Part shown: one piece after another, positions 10,998 through 19,563 of the stretch
How positions within the stretch are numbered: the first letter of the stretch is position 1
How the letters are laid out: each line of letters begins with the position of its first letter
Assembly: GCF_002770725.1 (NCBI RefSeq)
Contig: NZ_NQVN01000007.1
Coordinates: 62,001 to 126,000 of the forward strand
DNA length: 64,000 nucleotides
Origin: Pleomorphomonas carboxyditropha
Lineage (GTDB): Bacteria > Pseudomonadota > Alphaproteobacteria > Rhizobiales > Pleomorphomonadaceae
Reading direction: 5' to 3'
Position numbers and translations under genes: made by a program
The notes under the pieces: model-generated
What the model saw: only the letters and a program-made list of their open reading frames with translations
Database searches by the model: none
What the model was told of the DNA's origin: nothing

Positions 10998-11810
10998 TCA
11001 GACGTCGATGCTGACCATCACCGGCGCATGGTCGGACGGACGGTCCCAGTCGCGCGCATCCTTCAGGATCCGGAAATCGCTCACCCGCCCGGCCATGTCG
11101 GGATGGGCCCAGATATGGTCGAGCCGCCGGCCCTTGTCGGCCGCCCGCCAGTCCTTGGCACGGTAGCTCCACCAGGAATAGAGCTTTTCCTCGAGCGGCA
11201 CGAACCGTCGGGCGATATCGACGTAACCGACCGCCGAACGGACCGCCTCCAGCTTCTCGCATTCGATCGGCGTATGGCTGACGATCTTCATGAGCGCCTT
11301 GTGCGACCAGACGTCATGTTCGTGCGGCGCGACGTTGAGATCGCCCACCACCACGTCGGGCAGGCCGTCCCCGGCCGTCGGCAGGAAGCCCTTCATCTCG
11401 TCGAGGAAGCGCAGCTTGTGGTCGAACTTCGGATTGATGACGACGTCCGGCTCGTCGCCGCCGGCCGGCACGTAGAAGTTATGCACGCGGAAAGCGGAGT
11501 TGCCCTCGCCGATCACCGCCGAGATGTGGCGCGGATCGCCGACCTTTTCGCAGAACTCGCGAACGCGGACGTCGCCGAGCGGCAGGCGCGACACGATGCC
11601 GACGCCGTGATAGCCGCCGCGGCCGCCGTTCACCGCGATATGCTCGTAGCCGAGCTTGCGGAAATCGGCGGCCGGGAACTGGCCGTCCTGGCATTTGGTC
11701 TCCTGCAGGAACAGCACGTCGGGCGCCGCCTCGTTGAGCAGCCGCTCGACGATGAGCCGGCGCATGCGGACGGAGTTGATATTCCAGGTGGCGATCTTGA
11801 CCTGTCGCAT
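10998..11810 (-). CDS. xthA: Exodeoxyribonuclease III / AP endonuclease
   Basis: A 270-residue exonuclease III-family enzyme that cleaves at abasic sites during base excision repair and trims 3' ends. The fold's motifs are all present: KIATWNINSVR at the start, FLQETKCQD with the metal-binding glutamate near residue 37, the YHGVGI region, GDLNVAPHEHDVW with the catalytic aspartate and asparagine, and the C-terminal SDHAPVMVSID with the catalytic histidine. The length matches the family. It is convergent with the cNMP-binding gene, 12 bases away, and downstream of rplS behind a terminator. Confidence 0.95.
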   Translation of the reverse strand: MRQVKIATWNINSVRMRRLIVERLLNEAAPDVLFLQETKCQDGQFPAADFRKLGYEHIAVNGGRGGYHGVGIVSRLPLGDVRVREFCEKVGDPRHISAVIGEGNSAFRVHNFYVPAGGDEPDVVINPKFDHKLRFLDEMKGFLPTAGDGLPDVVVGDLNVAPHEHDVWSHKALMKIVSHTPIECEKLEAVRSAVGYVDIARRFVPLEEKLYSWWSYRAKDWRAADKGRRLDHIWAHPDMAGRVSDFRILKDARDWDRPSDHAPVMVSIDV

Positions 11811-11838
11811 GGGCTTTCGGGATCTCCGGACGTGAAAA

Positions 11839-11863
11839 GGCCCGCGAGCGAAGCACGCGGGCC
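11839..11863 (-). terminator. Terminator after rplS
   Basis: An 8-bp GC stem (11839-11846 with 11856-11863) with a 9-base loop, followed on the minus strand by TTTT. It lies 30 bases past the rplS stop and ends the ribosomal operon before xthA. Confidence 0.75.
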
Positions 11864-11892
11864 CGGAACGATCGGTCAGCCTTGGGCTGGGC

Positions 11893-12297
11893 TCACTTGT
11901 CGGCCTTGGCGGCGTCGTTGAGCTTGCGGGCGCGGGCGTTGGTCGCCTCGAAGATACGGGCCGCCTTGCCGCGCAGATCGCGCAGGTAGTAGAGCTTGGC
12001 CCGGCGCACCTTGCCGCGGCGCACCACTTCGAGCGAATCGATCATCGGCGAGTAGATCGGGAAGACGCGCTCGACGCCCTCGCCGTAGGAAATCTTGCGA
12101 ACGGTGAAGCTCTCGTTGAGGCCGCCACCCTTGCGGGCGATGCAGACGCCTTCGTAGGCCTGCACGCGGGTACGACTGCCTTCGGTGACCTTCACGTTGA
12201 CGCGAACGGTGTCGCCGGGAGAGAACTGGGGCAGCTCGCGCTGGGCCTTGACGACGGCCATCTGCTCGGCCTCGAGCTCCTGGATGATCTTGCTCAT
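11893..12297 (-). CDS. rplS: 50S ribosomal protein L19
   Basis: A 134-residue L19 protein located at the 30S-50S interface. It begins [13 protein letters not shown] and contains the family motifs [27 protein letters not shown] and [33 protein letters not shown]. The C-terminus carries a short lysine/alanine-rich tail, common in alphaproteobacteria. The ATG at 12297 is fixed by the family start. It is the last gene of the rpsP-rimM-trmD-rplS group, the usual order, though a 156-base gap separates it from trmD and may hold its own promoter. Confidence 0.97.
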   Translation of the reverse strand: MSKIIQELEAEQMAVVKAQRELPQFSPGDTVRVNVKVTEGSRTRVQAYEGVCIARKGGGLNESFTVRKISYGEGVERVFPIYSPMIDSLEVVRRGKVRRAKLYYLRDLRGKAARIFEATNARARKLNDAAKADK

Positions 12298-12453
12298 CTT
12301 TGGATTCCTTCTTTTTCCTGAGCCGACCAGAGCGCCCGGCACATCGTCACATCGAACGAAGGGGCGATACGTCAATCAACTATGGGCGGGGTTCCTACAC
12401 GAGGCTGACAGGTTTGTCGACCACTTCCGCCCAGATTCTTTGCCGGAAAGCGC

Positions 12454-13164
12454 TCATTTCCGGCCTTCGGTGTCACGACGCGCAGCCCAGAGGTCCGGCC
12501 GCCGCTCGCGCGTCACCTTTTCGGCGTCGGCACGGCGCCAGGCATCCACTTTCGCGTGGTCGCCCGACAGCAGCACCGGCGGGATCGCCTCGTCCTCGAA
12601 CACCGGCGGACGGGTGTACTGGGCATGCTCGAGGAGGCCTTCCTCGAAGCTTTCGGTGAGGCCGGAGAGGTCGTTGCCCATCACGCCGGGCAGGAGGCGC
12701 ACCACCGCGTCGAGAAGCACGACGGCCGCCACCTCGCCGCCCGACAGCACGTAGTCGCCGATCGATATCTCCTCGAGTTGCCGGCGACCGATCAGCCGCT
12801 CGTCGACGCCCTCGAAGCGGCCGCAGACGATGACCACGCCGGGACCGGCGGCGAGCTCGCGCACGCGCGCCTGCCTGAGCGGCGCCCCGCGCGGCGTCAT
12901 CAGGAGGCGCGGCCGGGAATCATTTTCCGGCGATACCGCGTCGACGGCGCGCGCCAGCACGTCGGCCCGCATCACCATGCCGGGACCGCCGCCGGCCGGC
13001 GTGTCGTCGACGTTGCGGTGACGGCCTTCCGCGAAGTCGCGGATCTGCGTCGTCCTCAGCGACCAGCCGCCTTCGCCAAGCGCCCGGCCGGCCAGGCTGA
13101 CGCCCAGCGGACCGGGAAACATCTCCGGATAAAGCGTCAGCACGTCGGCGGCAAAGCCGGTCAC
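12454..13164 (-). CDS. trmD: tRNA (guanine-N1)-methyltransferase TrmD
   Basis: A 236-residue SPOUT-family enzyme that methylates G37 of tRNAs to prevent frameshifting. It shows the starting [17 protein letters not shown], the [17 protein letters not shown] motif, [13 protein letters not shown], and the trefoil-knot SAM-binding [21 protein letters not shown]. It uses a GTG start overlapping the rimM stop by GTGA. A perfect 8-bp inverted repeat spans its stop codon but has no T-run, so it is not called a terminator. Confidence 0.96.
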   Translation of the reverse strand: MTGFAADVLTLYPEMFPGPLGVSLAGRALGEGGWSLRTTQIRDFAEGRHRNVDDTPAGGGPGMVMRADVLARAVDAVSPENDSRPRLLMTPRGAPLRQARVRELAAGPGVVIVCGRFEGVDERLIGRRQLEEISIGDYVLSGGEVAAVVLLDAVVRLLPGVMGNDLSGLTESFEEGLLEHAQYTRPPVFEDEAIPPVLLSGDHAKVDAWRRADAEKVTRERRPDLWAARRDTEGRK

Positions 13165-13706
13165 GGCGCATCCTCCCCCTCTGGCTTGCCGCCCTCTTCG
13201 AGCAGACCTTGCGGCGGCTCGATAGTGGCCTTGCCGACGGCAAAGTCGAGGACCGGCACGACGGCGCGGGTAAACGGCACATAGACCGAGGCGCCGCCGG
13301 GCCGCCGTACCTCGAGGAGATCGCCGGCGCCGAAGTCGGCCACCGCCACCACCGTGCCGACCGGCTCGCCGGCCGTCGTCTCGACGGCAAGGCCCAGGAG
13401 ATCGGCATGATAGAACTCGTCCTCGTCCGGCGGCGGCAGCGCCGAGCGGTCGACGTAGAGCTTCGTGCGGTTGAGCTTTTCGGCGGCGGTGCGGTCGGCC
13501 ACGCCCTCGAAGGCGACGACCAGCATGTCGTCCTTCAAGTGCCGCAACGACTTGACTTGGAAAAGGCCGCCTCGGCCGTCATGCAGCGGGCCGTAGTCGG
13601 CGATCGCCATGGGATCGGCGGTATGCGCCTTGACGCGCACCTCGCCGCGCACGCCGTGAGCGGCGCCGATCTCGGCGATCAGGATGGACTTCTGCGGCTC
13701 GGCCAC
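13161..13706 (-). CDS. rimM: 16S rRNA processing protein RimM
   Basis: A 181-residue ribosome maturation factor for the 30S head, acting with S19. The N-terminal RimM barrel contains [20 protein letters not shown], and the PRC-barrel half includes [12 protein letters not shown] and the closing region [28 protein letters not shown]. It starts with GTG (VAEPQKS), 74 bases after rpsP, and a terminator hairpin lies in that gap. It overlaps trmD by 4 bases, so the two are translationally coupled. Confidence 0.95.
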   Translation of the reverse strand: MAEPQKSILIAEIGAAHGVRGEVRVKAHTADPMAIADYGPLHDGRGGLFQVKSLRHLKDDMLVVAFEGVADRTAAEKLNRTKLYVDRSALPPPDEDEFYHADLLGLAVETTAGEPVGTVVAVADFGAGDLLEVRRPGGASVYVPFTRAVVPVLDFAVGKATIEPPQGLLEEGGKPEGEDAP

Positions 13707-13728
13707 GGCAGGTCTCCGGCAACGAAAA

Positions 13729-13755
13729 GGACCGCCCCGCGGGGCGGGGCGGTCC
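13729..13755 (-). terminator. Terminator or attenuator after rpsP
   Basis: A perfect 11-bp, very GC-rich stem (13729-13739 with 13745-13755) with a 5-base loop, followed on the minus strand by TTTT. It sits between rpsP and rimM inside an otherwise conserved operon, so it probably lowers expression of rimM-trmD relative to rpsP. Confidence 0.7.
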
Positions 13756-13780
13756 CTTATGGGATGAACTCAGGCCGAAA

Positions 13781-14140
13781 TCACTCGGTCGGAGCCTCGA
13801 CGGCGGCGGCCTTCTCGGCCCGCTCGGTGGCGCGCTCCTTGGCCTTGTCGCCCGGCTCGGCCTTCTTCGGGTTGTTGCGGGCCGGACGGTTGGCGAGACC
13901 GGCCTTGTCGAGGAAGCGCAGCACGCGATCGGTCGGCTGGGCGCCCTGGTCGAGCCAGTACTTGGCGCGGTCGGCATCGAGCACGACGCGGTTCTCGGCG
14001 TCGTCGGCCAGCATCGGATCGAAGGTGCCGATCTTCTCGATGAAGCGGCCGTCGCGCGGCGAGCGGGCGTCGGCGATGACGATCGAGTAGTGCGGGCGCT
14101 TCTTGGCGCCGCCGCGGGCGAGACGGATCTTGAGGGACAT
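13781..14140 (-). CDS. rpsP: 30S ribosomal protein S16
   Basis: A 119-residue S16 protein. The first 80 residues carry the family signature [38 protein letters not shown]. They are followed by [24 protein letters not shown]. The C-terminal 35 residues form an alanine/glutamate/lysine-rich extension typical of alphaproteobacterial S16. It lies between the chorismate mutase gene and rimM, as in related genomes. Confidence 0.97.
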   Translation of the reverse strand: MSLKIRLARGGAKKRPHYSIVIADARSPRDGRFIEKIGTFDPMLADDAENRVVLDADRAKYWLDQGAQPTDRVLRFLDKAGLANRPARNNPKKAEPGDKAKERATERAEKAAAVEAPTE

Positions 14141-14188
14141 CGGGGTTACTCCAGCTTGGTTTGTCTTGAGGTTGGGGAGAGGCGCCGC

Positions 14189-14482
14189 CTACTGGCGAAG
14201 CGCCTCGTGATGCCTGATCACTTCCGTGATGATGAAGTTCAGGAATTTCTCGGCAAAATCGGGATCGAGCCGGGCGTCGGCGGCAAGCGCCCGGAGCCGC
14301 TCGATCTGCACCTTCTCCCGCGACGGATCGGCCGGCGGCAGACGATGCTCGGCCTTGAGCCGGCCGACCTTCTGCGTGCATTTGAAGCGCTCGGCCAGAA
14401 GGTGGACCAATGCGGCGTCGATGTTGTCGATCGAACCGCGCAGTTCCAGGAGCTCGGCCATCACCGGATCGAGCGTCGTCAT
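14189..14482 (-). CDS. Chorismate mutase (AroQ class)
   Basis: A 97-residue all-helical AroQ-type chorismate mutase, which converts chorismate to prephenate on the way to phenylalanine and tyrosine. The pattern ELRGSIDNIDAALVHLLAERFKCTQKVGRLKAEH carries the arginine, lysine and aspartate residues expected for the active site, and the C-terminal helix is FLNFIITEVIRHHEAL. The length suits a free-standing monofunctional enzyme. It overlaps ffh by 4 bases (ATGA) and precedes rpsP by 48 bases, a placement seen in other Rhizobiales. Confidence 0.9.
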   Translation of the reverse strand: MTTLDPVMAELLELRGSIDNIDAALVHLLAERFKCTQKVGRLKAEHRLPPADPSREKVQIERLRALAADARLDPDFAEKFLNFIITEVIRHHEALRQ

Positions 14483-16044
14483 TTCTTCGGCCCCTTCGGC
14501 AGGCCGGGAAGACCCGGCAATCCCGGCAGGCGCCCGCCGGGCAGGCCCGGCAGGCCGGAAAGACCGGGCGGCAGGGCACCCGGCAGGCCCGGCGGCAAAC
14601 CGCCCTTTCCGCCAAGGCCGCCGCCCATTCCCATGTCGCGGGCCATCTTCTCGAGCTGGGCGGGATCCATCTTCGACGGGTCGGGCAGGCCACCGCCGCC
14701 CATCATGGCGCCGAGCTTGCCGAGGCCGCCGAACAGGCCACCCTTCTGCTTGCCCATCGCCTTCATCATGTCGGCCATCTGCCGGTGCATCTTCAGCACC
14801 TTGTTGACGTCGGAGACGTCGGTGCCGGAACCGGCGGCGATACGCTTGCGGCGCTTGGCGTCGATCAGGGCGGGCTTGGCCCGTTCCTTCTTGTTCATCG
14901 ACTGGATGACGGCGAGCTGCCGCTTCAAGAGGCGATCGTCGAAGCCGGCGGCGGCGAGCTGGTTCTTCATCTTGCCCATGCCGGGCATCAGGCCGAGGAT
15001 GCCGCTCATGCCACCGAGCTTCTGCATCTGGCCCAGTTGGTCGGCGAGATCGTTCATGTCGAACTCGCCCTTGCCCAGCTTGGCGGCCATCCGGGCCGCC
15101 TTCTCGGCGTCGATGTTGGCGGCGGCCTTCTCGACCAGCGCCACGATGTCGCCCATGCCGAGGATGCGGTCGGCCACCCGTTGCGGGTGGAAGTCCTCGA
15201 GCGCGTCGGCCTTCTCGCCGACGCCCATCAGCTTGATCGGCTTGCCGGTGACGGCGCGCATGGACAGCGCCGCGCCGCCGCGGCCATCGCCGTCGACGCG
15301 CGTCAAGACGATGCCGGTGATGCCGATCTGGCCGTCGAAGGCGCGCGCCGTGTTGACGGCGTCCTGGCCGGTCAGCGCGTCGGCGACCAGCAGCACCTCG
15401 TGCGGTTGGGCGATGCGCTTGACGTCGGCCGCCTCGTTCATCAGCGCGTCGTCGACGGTGACGCGGCCGGCGGTGTCGAGCAGCACCACGTCGTAGCCGC
15501 CGAGCCGGGCGGCCGTCAGCGCCCGCGCCGCGATCTCCTGCGCCGACTGTCCGGCGACGATCGGCAGCGTGTCGATGCCGTTCTGCTCGCCGAGAACCTT
15601 CAATTGCTCCATGGCCGCCGGACGCCGGGTGTCCAGCGACGCCATCAGCACCTTCTTGCGCTGCCGCTCGGTGAGGCGCCGGGCGATCTTGGCCGTCGTG
15701 GTGGTCTTGCCCGAGCCCTGCAGGCCGACCATCAGGATGGCCACCGGCGCCGGCGCTTCGAGGTCGATCGGCTGGGCGTCCGAGCCGAGCGTTTCCACGA
15801 GCTGATCGTGGACGATCTTGACCACCATCTGGCCGGGGGTGACCGACTTCACCACCTCGACGCCGACGGCGCGGTTCTTCACCTTGTCGGTGAACGACTT
15901 GACGACGTCGAGCGCCACGTCGGCCTCGAGCAGCGCCCGCCGCACCTCGCGCATGGCTTCCGCGACGTCGGCCTCCGACAGCGCACCGCGGCGGGTGAGC
16001 TTGTCGAAAATGCCGGCAAGGCGATCGGAAAGGCTTTCAAACAT
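14479..16044 (-). CDS. ffh: Signal recognition particle protein Ffh
   Basis: A 521-residue SRP54 GTPase that binds 4.5S RNA and signal peptides for co-translational targeting to FtsY. The N domain begins MFESLSDRLAGIFDKLTRRG. The G domain has the P-loop GLQGSGKTTTTAK, DTAGR and TRVDGDGRGG. The methionine-rich M domain covers about residues 320-440, with MPGMGKMKNQL and MHRQMADMMKAMGKQKGG. The last 70 or so residues are an unusual tail of tandem glycine-leucine-proline units ending in GPKK, well beyond the roughly 450 residues of many Ffh proteins. The start is the family N-terminus. Confidence 0.97.
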   Translation of the reverse strand: MFESLSDRLAGIFDKLTRRGALSEADVAEAMREVRRALLEADVALDVVKSFTDKVKNRAVGVEVVKSVTPGQMVVKIVHDQLVETLGSDAQPIDLEAPAPVAILMVGLQGSGKTTTTAKIARRLTERQRKKVLMASLDTRRPAAMEQLKVLGEQNGIDTLPIVAGQSAQEIAARALTAARLGGYDVVLLDTAGRVTVDDALMNEAADVKRIAQPHEVLLVADALTGQDAVNTARAFDGQIGITGIVLTRVDGDGRGGAALSMRAVTGKPIKLMGVGEKADALEDFHPQRVADRILGMGDIVALVEKAAANIDAEKAARMAAKLGKGEFDMNDLADQLGQMQKLGGMSGILGLMPGMGKMKNQLAAAGFDDRLLKRQLAVIQSMNKKERAKPALIDAKRRKRIAAGSGTDVSDVNKVLKMHRQMADMMKAMGKQKGGLFGGLGKLGAMMGGGGLPDPSKMDPAQLEKMARDMGMGGGLGGKGGLPPGLPGALPPGLSGLPGLPGGRLPGLPGLPGLPKGPKK

Positions 16045-16405
16045 CGGCGGTCCCCGTCGAACGGTCGGTCGGACCGCTCATATGGTCCCGGCCGCCGCGA
16101 AACCCAAGCACCGCACGCATCCGCGGGCGCGACGCGCTGGCGGATGTTGACCTCCGGGATCGTGCCCCGGTCGGCGGCTCGGCTGTCGCAACAGGACGAG
16201 AATGGACCGCCATTAGCGGCAAGGCGGCACCGAGTCAAGGAAAACCGGGAAATCCTTCGAGGACTCCCGGGAAACGCAGCCACAGTCATCTGTTGCCGCG
16301 GCGAAATGCCGGCCGTGCCGGTCGCCGCCGGTCATGCGGCCAACCAACCACCTGTTCCCCGCAAGTCGTTTGATGTAAGACCGAGCCAACGCAAGAGGTT
16401 TGGTC
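16045..16405. other. Divergent intergenic region between ffh and dapF
   Basis: About 360 bases holding the promoters of both genes. It contains an imperfect hairpin at 16245-16270: CCGGGA paired with TCCCGG, an inner 4-bp stem, and a 3-base loop. Read on the minus strand it is followed by a TTTTCC run. A GCAAGAGG ribosome-binding site at the right end serves dapF. No protein-like frame is seen, and no 4.5S RNA core motif was recognised. Confidence 0.5.
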
Positions 16406-17260
16406 GTGTCCTCCAGCATCCCCTACGTCAAGATGAACGGCATCGGCAACGAGATCGTCGTGCTCGATCTGCGCAGCCGACCGGAGACGGTGACGGCCGA
16501 AGCCGCCCGCGCCATCGGCGCCCGCGAACCCTTCGACCAGTTGATGGTGCTCTACGCCCCGCGTCGGCCGGACACCCTCGCCTTCATGCGCATCTTCAAC
16601 ATCGATGGCTCGGAGAGCTTCGCCTGCGGCAACGGCACCCGTTGCGTCGGCACGCGCCTTTTCGACGCCGGCGCGCCGTCGCGCTTTTTTCTCGAGTCGC
16701 GCGCCGGCCTCCTGCGCGTCGAGAAGGCCGACGCTGGCCTCGTCACCGTCGACATGGGCGAGCCGCGCTTTGCCTGGAACGATATTCCGCTCGCCGAGCC
16801 CTTCGCCGACACCCGCGCCATCGAACTGCAGATCGGGCCGATCGACGCGCCGATCCTGCATTCGCCGTCGGTCGCCAATATCGGCAATCCGCACGCCATC
16901 TTCTGGGTCGACGACGTCGAGGCCTACGACCTCGCGGCCATCGGGCCGATGCTGGAAAACCACCCGATCTTTCCCGAGCGCGCCAACATCTCGCTGGCCC
17001 ACGTGACGGCACCCGACGCGCTGACGCTCAAGGTGTGGGAGCGTGGCGCCGGCCTGACGCGCGCCTGCGGCTCGGCCGCCTGCGCCGCCGCCGTCTCGGC
17101 CGCCCGCACCCGCCGCACCGGCCGCAAGGTGCGCGTGACGCTGCCGGGCGGCGACCTCGTCATCGACTGGACGGCGGAGAACCGCATCCTGATGACCGGC
17201 GCCACCGAATTCGAGCACGACGGCCTGTTGCCGGGGGCGATCTTCGCGCCGGCCGCCTAG
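16406..17260 (+). CDS. dapF: Diaminopimelate epimerase
   Basis: A 284-residue PLP-independent epimerase converting LL- to meso-diaminopimelate for lysine and peptidoglycan. Both catalytic cysteines are present: the first in FACGNGTRC near residue 75, the second in [13 protein letters not shown] near residue 220. The substrate-binding [15 protein letters not shown] is at the N-terminus. The GTG at 16406 has an AAGAGG ribosome-binding site 8 bases upstream; the TTG at 16400 is too close to it. The stop codon TAG is also the first three bases of a dispersed repeat of the TAGAGC type. Confidence 0.95.
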   Translation: MSSSIPYVKMNGIGNEIVVLDLRSRPETVTAEAARAIGAREPFDQLMVLYAPRRPDTLAFMRIFNIDGSESFACGNGTRCVGTRLFDAGAPSRFFLESRAGLLRVEKADAGLVTVDMGEPRFAWNDIPLAEPFADTRAIELQIGPIDAPILHSPSVANIGNPHAIFWVDDVEAYDLAAIGPMLENHPIFPERANISLAHVTAPDALTLKVWERGAGLTRACGSAACAAAVSAARTRRTGRKVRVTLPGGDLVIDWTAENRILMTGATEFEHDGLLPGAIFAPAA

Positions 17261-17347
17261 AGCAATTCCAGCAAAAGGGGACCGGTTTTGCGTCCGGAAT
17301 TGCGTGAAAACAAATAGATAGAGCGCTTCCGCGAAGCACGGAAGCGC
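17261..17347. repeat. Dispersed Rhizobiales-type palindromic repeat
   Basis: This stretch starts at the dapF stop. It folds into a hairpin with outer arms GCAATTCC (17262-17269) and GGAATTGC (17296-17303) and inner arms GCAAAA/TTTTGC. A second hairpin follows, with 9-bp arms GCGCTTCCG (17323-17331) and CGGAAGCGC (17339-17347). I recognise the first part as a common intergenic element of Rhizobiales genomes. It could also act as a transcript end or processing signal after dapF, though no T-run follows. Confidence 0.65.
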
Positions 17348-17365
17348 CCTGAGGGAGGAACCGCC

Positions 17366-18208
17366 GTGCGCATCGGCTTTCCCATGCAGACCGCGCTGGT
17401 CACCGCCGCCATCCGGGCGGCGCACCAGACGCACGACGACGGCCGCGTCTTCCGCGACCCCTTCGCCGAGGACATCCTCGGCCCGGAAGCAGCGCCGCTG
17501 ATGATGAGCTTGCCGGTCGTGCCCGGCTACCACGTGCTGCGCTTCCTGATGACCGCCCGCAGCCGCTATGCCGAGGACGCGCTGGCCGCGGCGGTGGAGC
17601 GTGGCTGCCGCCAGGTGGTGATCCTCGGCGCCGGCCTCGACACCTTCGGCCTCCGCAATCCCTACCGTCGGCTCGGGCTCCGCGTCTTCGAGGTCGACCG
17701 CCCCTCGGCCCAGGCCGACAAGCGGCGACGCCTGCTGCGCCTCGGGCCGCACCTGCCGGACGGTCTGACGCTGGTGCCGGCCGAGATCGGCAGCGACGAC
17801 CTTGCAGCGGCGCTCGCCGCCGCCGGCTGGCAGGCCGACGAGCCGACCTTCTTTCAGGTGCTAGGCGTCGCCGTCTACCTGCCGCCGACGACAACCTTCG
17901 ATCTTCTCCGCTTCATCGCCGGCCTGCCGCAGTCGCACGTCGTCCTCGACTACACGGTGCCGCCCCTCTCCCAGTCGCCGGAGGGCCGCGCCGTCACCGA
18001 GGCAACCATGGCGGAAACGGCAGCGGGCGGCGAGCCTTGGCTCGGCTTCTTCGAGCCGGCGGCGCTCGCCACCGAGCTCACGCGGCTCGGGCTCTCGGAC
18101 ATCGAGGACCTCGACCTGACGGCGCTGCGACGGCGCTATCTCCACGAGGGTGGCCCTGACGACGGCGAGTTTGGCCCGCACGTGCTCTGCGCCCGCCGGC
18201 CCGCCTGA
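17366..18208 (+). CDS. Class I SAM-dependent methyltransferase (LCM/TIGR00027-like)
   Basis: A 280-residue putative methyltransferase of the leucine-carboxyl-methyltransferase-like group. It opens MRIGFPMQTALVTAAIRAAH, typical of that group, and contains the SAM-binding VVILGAGLDTFGLRNP with an acidic VFEVDRP strand after it. Bacterial members often act on small molecules or polyketides, and the substrate here is unknown. The GTG at 17366 follows a good GGGAGGA ribosome-binding site; an ATG six codons on is possible. It stands alone between dapF and mtaB and shows no operon link. Confidence 0.8.
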   Translation: MRIGFPMQTALVTAAIRAAHQTHDDGRVFRDPFAEDILGPEAAPLMMSLPVVPGYHVLRFLMTARSRYAEDALAAAVERGCRQVVILGAGLDTFGLRNPYRRLGLRVFEVDRPSAQADKRRRLLRLGPHLPDGLTLVPAEIGSDDLAAALAAAGWQADEPTFFQVLGVAVYLPPTTTFDLLRFIAGLPQSHVVLDYTVPPLSQSPEGRAVTEATMAETAAGGEPWLGFFEPAALATELTRLGLSDIEDLDLTALRRRYLHEGGPDDGEFGPHVLCARRPA

Positions 18209-18289
18209 GCGGCATGCGGTTTCCGCTCTGGCAATTTCCGCGCCTTTCCGCCATATAGCCGGTCTGAACACCAGCATCGGAACGAAAGC

Positions 18290-19546
18290 ATGGCGATCGA
18301 GGTAATCACCTTCGGCTGCCGCCTCAACACGGCGGAATCGGAAGTGATGCGGCAGAAGGCGGTCGAGGCGGGCCTTTCCGAGGCCGTGCTGGTCAATACC
18401 TGCGCTGTCACCGGCGAGGCGGTGCGACAGGCCAGGCAGGCGATCCGCCGCGCCCGGCGCGCCAATCCCGGCGCCCGCATCGTCGTCACCGGCTGCGCCG
18501 CCCAGACCTCGCCCGAACTGTTCGCCGGCATGGAGGAGGTCGACCTGGTGGTCGGCAACGCCGACAAGCTCACCGAGGCCGCCTATCAATCGATCCCCGA
18601 TTTCGGCGTTTCGGCGGAAGAAAAGACCCGCGTCAACGACATCATGAGCGTGCGCGAGACGGCGTTGCACCTCGTCGACGGCTTCGAGGGCCGCACCCGC
18701 GCCTTCGTGCAGGTGCAGAACGGCTGCGACCACCGCTGCACCTTCTGCATCATCCCGTTCGGCCGCGGCAATTCCCGCTCGGTGCCGATGGGCGACGTGG
18801 TCGCCCAGGTGCGCCGCCTGGTCGAAAACGGCTATGCCGAAGTGGTGCTGACCGGCGTCGACCTCACCTCCTACGGCGACGATCTGCCCGGCCGCCCTCG
18901 CCTCGGCCGCCTCACCCGGTCCATCCTGAAGGAGGTGCCGGAGCTGTCGCGTCTCCGCATCTCCTCGATCGATTCGATTGAGGCCGATCCCGACCTGATG
19001 AAGGCCATCGCCGAGGAAGAGCGGCTGATGCCGCATATGCACCTGTCGCTCCAGCACGGCGACGACCTGATCCTCAAGCGCATGAAGCGGCGCCACCTTC
19101 GGGCCGATGCCGTCCGCTTCTGCGACGAGGCGCGCCGCCTCAGGCCCGACATGGTGTTCGGCGCCGACATCATCGCCGGCTTCCCGACCGAGACCGAGGC
19201 GATGTTCCGGAATTCGCTCGCCATCGTCGACGATTGCGGCCTCACCCATCTGCACGTCTTCCCCTACTCGCCGCGTCCCGGCACGCCAGCCGCCCGCATG
19301 CCGCAAGTGGAGCGTGCCCAGATCAAGATTCGCGCGTCAAGATTGCGAGAGAAGGGCGACGTCGCCTTCCGCGCGCATCTCGAGGCCGAGGCCGGCCGCC
19401 GCCACGCCGTGCTCGTCGAGAAGAACGGGCTCGGCCGCACCGAACAGTTCACGCTCACCGAGATCGATCGGGGCGCGCCGGGCGAGATCGTGCCGGCCGT
19501 CGTCACCGGCCGTACCGAGCGAACCCTCATTTCCAAGGCTGCCTGA
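18290..19546 (+). CDS. mtaB: tRNA t6A37 methylthiotransferase MtaB
   Basis: A 418-residue radical-SAM enzyme that converts t6A37 of tRNA to ms2t6A37. The UPF0004 domain supplies three cysteines (FGCRLN, NTCAVT, TGCAAQ). The radical-SAM cluster is CDHRCTFC near residue 145, followed by GVDLTSYGDD and the HLSLQHGDDLILKRMKR motif. A C-terminal TRAM-like region closes the protein. The FGCRLNTAESE opening is the MtaB rather than the MiaB form. It precedes ftsY by 17 bases and is probably co-transcribed with it. Confidence 0.94.
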   Translation: MAIEVITFGCRLNTAESEVMRQKAVEAGLSEAVLVNTCAVTGEAVRQARQAIRRARRANPGARIVVTGCAAQTSPELFAGMEEVDLVVGNADKLTEAAYQSIPDFGVSAEEKTRVNDIMSVRETALHLVDGFEGRTRAFVQVQNGCDHRCTFCIIPFGRGNSRSVPMGDVVAQVRRLVENGYAEVVLTGVDLTSYGDDLPGRPRLGRLTRSILKEVPELSRLRISSIDSIEADPDLMKAIAEEERLMPHMHLSLQHGDDLILKRMKRRHLRADAVRFCDEARRLRPDMVFGADIIAGFPTETEAMFRNSLAIVDDCGLTHLHVFPYSPRPGTPAARMPQVERAQIKIRASRLREKGDVAFRAHLEAEAGRRHAVLVEKNGLGRTEQFTLTEIDRGAPGEIVPAVVTGRTERTLISKAA

Positions 19547-19563
19547 GGCGAAGGACCAACGAC

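Noticed and set aside
12440-12470. Inverted repeat across the trmD stop codon
   Set aside because: The 8-bp arms are perfect, but there is no T-run in either direction, so it was not listed as a terminator.
16045-16405. Possible 4.5S (SRP) RNA beside ffh
   Set aside because: I looked for the conserved SRP RNA core and did not find it. The only structure is a small hairpin.
16213-16419. Small minus-strand frame in the ffh-dapF gap
   Set aside because: It has no ribosome-binding site, no recognisable sequence and ends within the dapF start region.
14410-17307. A 965-codon open frame on the plus strand over ffh and dapF
   Set aside because: It runs antisense to ffh and then in the wrong frame through dapF, with low-complexity composition.
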